This document shows positions 6,722-11,743 of a DNA stretch of 11,743 nucleotides, in pieces. The position numbers were made by a program, and so were the translations under genes. The first letter of the stretch is position 1, and each line of letters starts with the position of its first letter. The DNA is from Salinimicrobium sp964572365 (GTDB lineage: Bacteria; Bacteroidota; Bacteroidia; Flavobacteriales; Flavobacteriaceae). Where the stretch lies: contig CAZNFK010000070.1 of assembly GCA_964572365.1 (NCBI GenBank), positions 1 through 11,743 of the forward strand, given 5' to 3'. A model generated the notes under the pieces. It saw only the letters and a list, made by a program, of their open reading frames with translations, was not told where the DNA came from and did not search any database.

Positions 6722-6754
6722 AGCCGCTTTGATAGTAATCAGGGCGGTTTTTTT
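6722..6754 (+). terminator. Intrinsic terminator after the coiled-coil gene
   Basis: An 11-bp stem including G-T wobbles (6722-6732 with 6739-6749), a six-base loop TAGTAA, and a T run 6748-6754. It starts 20 nt after the stop codon. The T run leads directly into the predicted -7 element of glyS. Confidence 0.85.
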
Positions 6755-6761
6755 ATTTTTG
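6728..6761 (+). promoter_or_regulatory. Predicted glyS promoter (TTTG-N22-TATTTTTG) embedded in a terminator
   Basis: TATTTTTG at 6754-6761 is an exact match to the Bacteroidota -7 consensus TAnnTTTG. A TTTG at 6728-6731, 22 nt upstream, fits the -33 element at the reported flavobacterial spacing. The -33 motif lies in the ascending stem of the terminator and the -7 motif begins at the end of its T-tract. The ATG of glyS starts four bases after the -7 element, so transcription would begin at or next to the start codon. Confidence 0.65.
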
Positions 6762-6765
6762 TCCT

Positions 6766-8304
6766 ATGGCAAAACAAGAAGATCTTTTTAAAAATGTTAT
6801 TTCCCATGCCAAGGAGTATGGGTATATATTCGCATCAAGTGAAATTTACGACGGGCTAAGTGCAGTCTATGATTACGGACAGAACGGAGCCGAATTAAAA
6901 AAGAATATCCGCGATTACTGGTGGAAGAGCATGGTGCAACTGCACCAGGAAATAGTGGGCATAGATGCTGCTATTTTAATGCATCCTGCAACATGGAAAG
7001 CTTCCGGCCACGTAGATGCCTTTAATGATCCGCTTATCGACAATAAGGACTCCAAAAAGAGATATCGTGCCGATGTTCTGGTTGAAGATCATGCTGAAAA
7101 GATCTATCAGAAAGCCCAGAAGGAAATAGAAAAAGCCCGAAAAAGGTTCGGTGATTCCTTTGACGAAGAGCAATTTGTCACTACCAATGACCGGGTGCAG
7201 AGATATCTTGAACAAAGGAAAGAGATCCTGGAAAGGTTAGGGCGCTCTTTGACCAATGAAGACCTGAAAGATGTAAAAGACCTTATCGAAGAACTCGGTA
7301 TAGCCGATCCTGAAACCGGTTCAAAGAACTGGACCGAGGTGCGACAGTTCAACCTGATGTTTGGAACCAAGCTGGGAGCTTCAGCCGAAACTGCTACCAA
7401 CCTTTACCTTCGACCGGAAACGGCCCAGGGTATATTTGTGAACTTTTCAAATGTGCAGAAGACCGGAAGGATGAAAATTCCTTTTGGGATCGCCCAGACC
7501 GGAAAGGCTTTTAGAAATGAGATCGTGGCGAGACAGTTCATATTCAGAATGCGTGAATTTGAACAAATGGAAATGCAGTATTTTGTTCGCCCGGGAGAGG
7601 AATTGAAGTGGTACGAGCACTGGAAAGAGATCAGGTTAAAATGGCATTTATCCCTTGGTTTGGGAGAGGAGAATTATCGTTTTCACGATCATGATAAGCT
7701 GGCACACTATGCCAACGCTGCAGCAGATATTGAATTCAACTATCCGTTCGGGTTCAAGGAGTTGGAGGGAATACATTCCCGTACAGATTTTGATCTTAAG
7801 GCTCATGAAGAACATTCGGGTAAGAAATTAAGATTTTACGATCCCGAACTTAAGGAGAACTATGTCCCTTATGTGATCGAGACCTCTATTGGACTTGACA
7901 GGATGTTCCTGGCGGTACTTTCGGCTTCTCTTAAGGAAGAAGAATTGGAAGATGGCAGCTCCAGGACTGTATTGAAATTGCCGGCGATCCTTGCCCCTTA
8001 TAAGGCGGCCGTTTTGCCATTGGTGAAAAAGGATGGTTTGCCCGAACTGGCCAATGAAATTATTGAGGAGCTAAAATGGGATTTCAATGTGCAGTATGAT
8101 GAGAAAGACGCGATTGGAAGAAGGTATCGAAGACAAGACGCAGCCGGTACGCCATTATGTATCACTGTAGATCATGAGTCTCTTGAAAACAGGACGGTGA
8201 CCGTGCGTTTCAGGGATACTATGGAGCAGAAACGAGTCCCGGTTTCAGAACTTTCAAAAGTAATAGGTGCTGAGGTTAATTTCCAGCACTGGATGAAGAA
8301 GTAG
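6766..8304 (+). CDS. glyS: Glycyl-tRNA synthetase, alpha2 (homodimeric, class II) type
   Basis: Charges tRNA-Gly with glycine in the cytosol; essential for translation. The 512-residue protein matches the homodimeric type found in Thermus and eukaryotes rather than the alpha2beta2 type of E. coli. Landmarks are YIFASSEIYDG (20-30), SGHVDAF (80-86), the active-site segment YLRPETAQGIFVNF (214-227), motif 2 around AFRNEI and FRMREFEQME (248-269), motif 3 ETSIGLDRMFLAVL with R379 (372-385), and a C-terminal anticodon-binding domain (about 405-505). Residues about 105-185 are a helical, charged insertion, a region that also varies in the Thermus enzyme. The start at 6766 gives the expected spacing to the SSEIYDG block. 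The gene is flanked by terminators on both sides and is probably transcribed alone. Confidence 0.97.
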   Translation: MAKQEDLFKNVISHAKEYGYIFASSEIYDGLSAVYDYGQNGAELKKNIRDYWWKSMVQLHQEIVGIDAAILMHPATWKASGHVDAFNDPLIDNKDSKKRYRADVLVEDHAEKIYQKAQKEIEKARKRFGDSFDEEQFVTTNDRVQRYLEQRKEILERLGRSLTNEDLKDVKDLIEELGIADPETGSKNWTEVRQFNLMFGTKLGASAETATNLYLRPETAQGIFVNFSNVQKTGRMKIPFGIAQTGKAFRNEIVARQFIFRMREFEQMEMQYFVRPGEELKWYEHWKEIRLKWHLSLGLGEENYRFHDHDKLAHYANAAADIEFNYPFGFKELEGIHSRTDFDLKAHEEHSGKKLRFYDPELKENYVPYVIETSIGLDRMFLAVLSASLKEEELEDGSSRTVLKLPAILAPYKAAVLPLVKKDGLPELANEIIEELKWDFNVQYDEKDAIGRRYRRQDAAGTPLCITVDHESLENRTVTVRFRDTMEQKRVPVSELSKVIGAEVNFQHWMKK

Positions 8305-8330
8305 GAAATGTTTCTATAATTTAAGTTAAA

Positions 8331-8365
8331 AAAAGGATAATTCAGCTTTGGATTATCCTTTTATT
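8331..8365 (+). terminator. Intrinsic terminator of glyS
   Basis: An AT-rich hairpin: AAAAGGATAAT (8331-8341) pairs with ATTATCCTTTT (8352-8362). The stem can extend by a T-G and a C-G pair, leaving a six-base loop. It begins 27 nt after the glyS stop. The A-run before and T-run after the stem would allow some activity on the opposite strand as well. Confidence 0.85.
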
Positions 8366-8366
8366 G

Positions 8367-8396
8367 TTTGCACTCTTTTTTAAATCTGTAAATTTA
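8367..8396 (+). promoter_or_regulatory. Predicted promoter of the T9SS cargo gene (TTTG-N18-TAAATTTA)
   Basis: TTTG at 8367-8370 sits directly behind the glyS terminator and is 18 nt upstream of TAAATTTA (8389-8396), seven of eight to the -7 consensus TAnnTTTG. The ATG at 8420 would follow a leader of about 20 nt. The spacing fits reported flavobacterial promoters. Confidence 0.5.
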
Positions 8397-8419
8397 GGCG
8401 ATCAAAAAGGCCTCCCTGC

Positions 8420-11386
8420 ATGATGAATAAATACCGTTTTTTATTGCTTCTGATCTTTTTGTTGAGCGGGAAACTTTACTCCCAGGTCAACGAAAGGGCA
8501 AAACCGGTATTAACAGGATCTTCCCATGCGATAAGCACAGAGGCCATTTCTACGAAAGACCTGCTGCCGCCATCTGGTGAGTTTAAGATATATAATCCGA
8601 AGAATCGTAGCTCAAATATTGTAGTTCCCGGGAAGGGATATCCCAAAACCATAGATGCTGCCTGGCAAAAAGACGCGGGGAAGATCCCGGGGAAAAAGCC
8701 AATTCTGACATTTGACGCAGCTACTTCTGGTTCCACGCCTACAGACCCTACAGGTGCTGTTGGTCCTAACCATTACGTTAACGCCTGGAACTCGGCTTTT
8801 GCCATTTACGACAAGGAGGGAAATATTCTTTCCCCACCTGCCGATCTTAAAACCATTGGCGGGAACTTTGCCGATGAAGATCTTGGCGATCCCATAGTAT
8901 TTTATGACAGTTTTGCCGACAGGTTTTTGATCACCCAGTTCAGTGATTCTCCAAACAGTTTACTGGTTGCCGTTTCAAAGGGACCCGACCCTGTGAATCA
9001 TGGCTGGTACACCTACAGATTTGCCACAGGCACCTTCCCAGATTATCCTAAGTTCTTTGTTTGGGGAGACGGGTATTACGTCACCACCAACCAGGATCCC
9101 GATGAAATAAGGGCTCCTGGCGATCAGGATGACGGGCTTAATGAGGTTGTGTACGTTTTGGAAAGGGATAAAATGCTGCAGGGCCTAGAGGCGCAACATT
9201 TAGGTTTTCCTCTACCGGGAATTAGGGTGAATGGTTTCTACAGCCCCGCCGGATTTTTTGCAGTCGGTGAAGAATTACCCCCGGTTGGGAATTCTCCCAT
9301 TATCTATTACCAGGATGATGCATGGCTGGGAGTGAATGAAGATCACCTCAAAATGTGGGTGGTGAACGTAGATTGGAAAGAACCTTTGAATTCTACTATA
9401 GAAGAATCACAGACAATAGGTCCTTCAGAAGGAGTGACCCCATTCCATTCGGTTTTTGACGGGGGGTCTTTTCAGAATCTTTCTCAACCCGGCAATGCGC
9501 CCGATGTGGATGCTTTACAAGGGGCTGTTATGTACCCAACTGCCTTCAGGCAATTTCCTACACACAATTCGGTAGTGTTCAATTTCGTGGTAGATATTGA
9601 TCCTTCCGCAGTAGAACACGCGGGGATAAGATGGTATGAGTTAAGACAAGACTCCGGGGGTGGCCCCTGGAGTGTTTACCAGGAAGGAACCTATGCGCCC
9701 GACAATAGCGATCGCTGGTGCGGAAGCATAGGTATAGACAAAAATGGTAATATTGGTCTTGGCTTTACGGTTCTAAACGATAATCCCGAAAATCCGATTT
9801 ATCCTTCTTTGAGATACACCGGAAGGTATGCCGGCGATCCTTTGGGAACCATGACGCTGCAGGAAGAAACCATCGTAGAAGGCGCTGCCCCCGATCCCAG
9901 CAACAGGTATGGAGATTATTCCCACATGACCATAGATCCTGTGGACCAGGAAACATTCTGGTTCATTGGAGAACATTTTGGTTCCGGGTCAAGGCTGAAT
10001 ACCGTTGGGGTATTCAGGATCGCACCTGAATTTGCCAATGATATTGGGATCGTGGATATTGTAGCTCCTGAAAATGGAACCCTTGGCACCCGGGAAGAAA
10101 TTACCGTTACCATTCGTAACTTCGGAAGTAATCCTCAATCCAATTTCCAGGTTTCCTATACTGTCGATGACGGAAACACCGTAACAGAGACTTTTTCCGG
10201 CACCATTGAGGCTACAGCGCAGGTTAACTTTACCTTTTCAACAGGAGTAGATCTTTCAGAAATAGGGGAAAATTATACCTTTTCGGCAAGTACAGAACTG
10301 GAGGGTGATGAGAATCCTGAAAATGATACATATACCGAGATTATCAAAAATCTGCCTCCGAACGACGTGGGAGTAACGGCCATTCATTCACCCGAAACCG
10401 GCGAGAATTTAGGTCTTGAAGAGGTAGTGGTGACCGTACAGAACTTTGGAGGGGAGCCTCAAACTGATATCCCGGTGGCTTACCGGGTAGATAATGGAGA
10501 TTTGATTACCGAAATGATCAACGAAAGCCTGGGGGTGGGAGAAGAATTATCCTATCAATTCCAACAGCTTGTGGATCTTTCGGCACCCGAGAAATATACT
10601 ATCTACGCGACCACCCTTCTTGAGGAGGATTCGAATAAAGAAAATGATGATACAGAAAAGATCGTGGCGAATCTCAATTGTATTCCAAGGGGGTCTGACT
10701 GTTCCTTTGGTGACGGGATCTTCGATTTTTACCTGCAGGAAATTGTTAATGAGAACATCTTTTGCACCAACGGGTATCATGACTTTATTGGCCTTTCCAC
10801 CCGACTCGATCGCACCCAGGGTATCTTCCAGGTCGGGGTTTCCAGTCGTTTCTCGGGGAACAGGTTCTCCCTTTGGATCGATTTCAACGACAATGCCTTT
10901 TTTGACCGGAATGAATTGCTGATCAGCTCGGCTTTGATCCCTACGGCTAATGAGGTACACGTTTTTGAATTCCGTATTCCTGAAGATGCGCCCCTTGGGG
11001 AACATTTGATGAGAGTTAGAGCCGGGGATACAGATTATGGCGGCGATCTTAACGACCCGTGCGACGTGATGGATTACGGAAACACGATGGATTATTCTGT
11101 AGTGATCGTGAGTGATATTGAAGAATCTGTTCTGGATGATTCGAAACTCGTGATCAGCTCGGCAGACGGTGAGATATTCGACATCAATCTTAACACCGGT
11201 TACCAGCAATCATTATGGATCACCGTACACGACCTGTTGGGCCAAAAACTGGTTGAGAACAAGATCGAGAAAGGCTTTAGGGGCTATGAATATATGCTCG
11301 ACATGTCTTACGCTGCTACCGGAGTTTACCTTGTAAGGGTGGGTACCCGAAACGAAGGAAGGGTGAAAAGGATCATCGTTCGGTAA
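8420..11386 (+). CDS. Secreted multidomain protein with CARDB-like repeats, GEVED-like domain and T9SS sorting tail
   Basis: A 988-residue exported protein. A Sec signal peptide (residues 1-21, ending LYSQ) is followed by a large conserved extracellular domain (about 95-537), recognisable by DPTGAVGPNHYVNAWN (109-124), DPIVFYDSFADRFL (157-170) and RYGDYSHMTIDPVDQETFW (496-514). Next come two tandem CARDB-like Ig-fold repeats (541-644, 649-750), a GEVED-like beta-domain (about 815-897) and a C-terminal type A T9SS sorting domain (about 905-988, with GVYLVRV and a basic end KRIIVR). The T9SS tail should carry it across the outer membrane for release or surface attachment. No hydrolase active site was recognised, so an adhesive or binding role is inferred. 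ATG 8423 is an equally possible start, one codon later. It is flanked by its own promoter and no operon partner is seen. Confidence 0.9.
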   Translation: MMNKYRFLLLLIFLLSGKLYSQVNERAKPVLTGSSHAISTEAISTKDLLPPSGEFKIYNPKNRSSNIVVPGKGYPKTIDAAWQKDAGKIPGKKPILTFDAATSGSTPTDPTGAVGPNHYVNAWNSAFAIYDKEGNILSPPADLKTIGGNFADEDLGDPIVFYDSFADRFLITQFSDSPNSLLVAVSKGPDPVNHGWYTYRFATGTFPDYPKFFVWGDGYYVTTNQDPDEIRAPGDQDDGLNEVVYVLERDKMLQGLEAQHLGFPLPGIRVNGFYSPAGFFAVGEELPPVGNSPIIYYQDDAWLGVNEDHLKMWVVNVDWKEPLNSTIEESQTIGPSEGVTPFHSVFDGGSFQNLSQPGNAPDVDALQGAVMYPTAFRQFPTHNSVVFNFVVDIDPSAVEHAGIRWYELRQDSGGGPWSVYQEGTYAPDNSDRWCGSIGIDKNGNIGLGFTVLNDNPENPIYPSLRYTGRYAGDPLGTMTLQEETIVEGAAPDPSNRYGDYSHMTIDPVDQETFWFIGEHFGSGSRLNTVGVFRIAPEFANDIGIVDIVAPENGTLGTREEITVTIRNFGSNPQSNFQVSYTVDDGNTVTETFSGTIEATAQVNFTFSTGVDLSEIGENYTFSASTELEGDENPENDTYTEIIKNLPPNDVGVTAIHSPETGENLGLEEVVVTVQNFGGEPQTDIPVAYRVDNGDLITEMINESLGVGEELSYQFQQLVDLSAPEKYTIYATTLLEEDSNKENDDTEKIVANLNCIPRGSDCSFGDGIFDFYLQEIVNENIFCTNGYHDFIGLSTRLDRTQGIFQVGVSSRFSGNRFSLWIDFNDNAFFDRNELLISSALIPTANEVHVFEFRIPEDAPLGEHLMRVRAGDTDYGGDLNDPCDVMDYGNTMDYSVVIVSDIEESVLDDSKLVISSADGEIFDINLNTGYQQSLWITVHDLLGQKLVENKIEKGFRGYEYMLDMSYAATGVYLVRVGTRNEGRVKRIIVR
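10040..10669 (+). repeat. Tandem duplicated CARDB-like domain within the T9SS cargo gene
   Basis: Two protein-level repeats of about 100 residues: 541-644 (DNA 10040-10351) and 649-750 (10364-10669). Shared anchors are the opening DIGIVDI / DVGVTAI, the core EEITVTIRNFG / EEVVVTVQNFG, then VSYTVDDG / VAYRVDNG, then VDLS followed by YTFSAST / YTIYATT, and a closing ENPENDT / DSNKENDD. The DNA has diverged, so this is an old duplication or accretion of family domains, not a recent slippage event. Confidence 0.8.
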
Positions 11387-11442
11387 GTTTTCTTTTCTTT
11401 ATAATTTTCATTTCGGTCTTCGTCAGGATGTTTCGAAAATGC

Positions 11443-11450
11443 TATTTTTG
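11443..11450 (+). promoter_or_regulatory. Predicted -7 promoter element of xth
   Basis: TATTTTTG is an exact match to TAnnTTTG, 22 nt before the xth ATG at 11473. No clear TTG is found at the -33 spacing. The 86-bp gap after the cargo gene has no convincing terminator, so read-through from that gene is also possible. Confidence 0.45.
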
Positions 11451-11472
11451 AGCTTCAGGAAAAAAAGACAAC

Positions 11473-11743
11473 ATGAAGATTATCTCCTACAATGTTAATG
11501 GAATAAGAGCGGCCATAAGAAAAGGATTTGTGGAATGGCTGGAGCAGGTGGATGCCGATGTGGTATGCCTTCAGGAAATAAAAGCCAATCCCGAACAATT
11601 CGATCAAAGTTTATTCGAAGATATAGGGTATAAATACAATTCCTGGTTCCCGGCGGTGAAAAAGGGCTACAGCGGAGTTGCCATTCTGAGTAAAATAGAA
11701 CCCAAAAATGTCACTTTTGGAACCGGAATAGATTATATGGATT
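11473..11743 (+). CDS. xth: Exonuclease III (AP endonuclease), 5' part only
   Basis: The reading frame is open from ATG 11473 to the window end (90 codons plus one base) and is cut by the window, not broken. The product begins MKIISYNVNGIRAA and contains VCLQEIKA with the metal-binding glutamate E35, followed by KKGYSGVAILSK (about residues 63-74). These are hallmarks of the ExoIII/APE1 branch of the exonuclease-endonuclease-phosphatase superfamily. These enzymes cut DNA 5' of abasic sites and remove 3' blocking groups in base excision repair. N7 in the NVNG motif is the expected conserved asparagine. About two thirds of the protein, including the catalytic histidine, should lie beyond the window. 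An A-rich leader precedes the start codon. Confidence 0.95.
   Translation, partial: MKIISYNVNGIRAAIRKGFVEWLEQVDADVVCLQEIKANPEQFDQSLFEDIGYKYNSWFPAVKKGYSGVAILSKIEPKNVTFGTGIDYMD

Noticed and set aside
10547..11209. A 220-codon open frame on the minus strand within the T9SS cargo gene
   Set aside because: It lies fully antisense to a well-supported coding region whose domains are recognisable. The translation is basic and low in domain-like features, with no start context or promoter, so it is a shadow frame.
11387..11472. Possible terminator hairpin after the T9SS cargo gene (CGAAAAT with ATTTTTG, near 11434-11450)
   Set aside because: The stem is only seven A-T-rich pairs with a three-base loop and no T-tract following. 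The right arm is better explained as the xth promoter element.
1..11743. Defence island, prophage, biosynthetic cluster or other new multi-gene system
   Set aside because: Every gene over the length is either a recognisable housekeeping gene or an isolated envelope protein. There are no integrases, transposases, toxin-antitoxin pairs, nucleases of defence type or tRNA-flanked insertions, and base composition looks even throughout.

Overview
The window looks like core chromosome of a member of the Bacteroidota, most likely a marine Flavobacteriaceae. The evidence is a secreted protein with a type IX secretion (T9SS) sorting tail and GEVED-like domain, a Big_5-type lipoprotein, an alpha2-type glycyl-tRNA synthetase, AT-rich leaders without clear Shine-Dalgarno sites, and several matches to the Bacteroidota promoter element TAnnTTTG. 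Genus cannot be fixed by eye.

Layout, left to right: (1) sdhB, the succinate dehydrogenase iron-sulfur subunit, probably the last gene of an sdh operon lying to the left, closed by a strong intrinsic terminator. (2) A YbdL-like methionine/glutamine aminotransferase (+), a small YagU/DUF1440-like membrane protein (-) and a YafV/Nit2-like omega-amidase (+). The aminotransferase and the amidase are expected to act in sequence: glutamine-dependent transamination yields alpha-ketoglutaramate, which the amidase hydrolyses. (3) On the minus strand, comF followed 51 nt later by a large Ig-like lipoprotein whose 3' end overlaps the amidase gene tail-to-tail by 14 bp. (4) Divergent from comF, a membrane-anchored coiled-coil protein of unknown function, a terminator, then glyS whose predicted promoter sits inside that terminator. 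(5) Another terminator, then a 988-residue T9SS cargo protein. (6) The first 90 codons of an exonuclease III gene (xth), cut by the window end.

No tRNA, rRNA, CRISPR, IS element, phage gene or defence gene is visible, and no stretch over 300 bases lacks a gene. I do not see a previously undescribed multi-gene system. The most notable points are regulatory and architectural: terminators whose T-tracts or stems also carry promoter elements, a possibly leaderless glyS mRNA, two convergent gene pairs with no room for terminators, the split aminotransferase/omega-amidase pair, and the domain build of the secreted protein.
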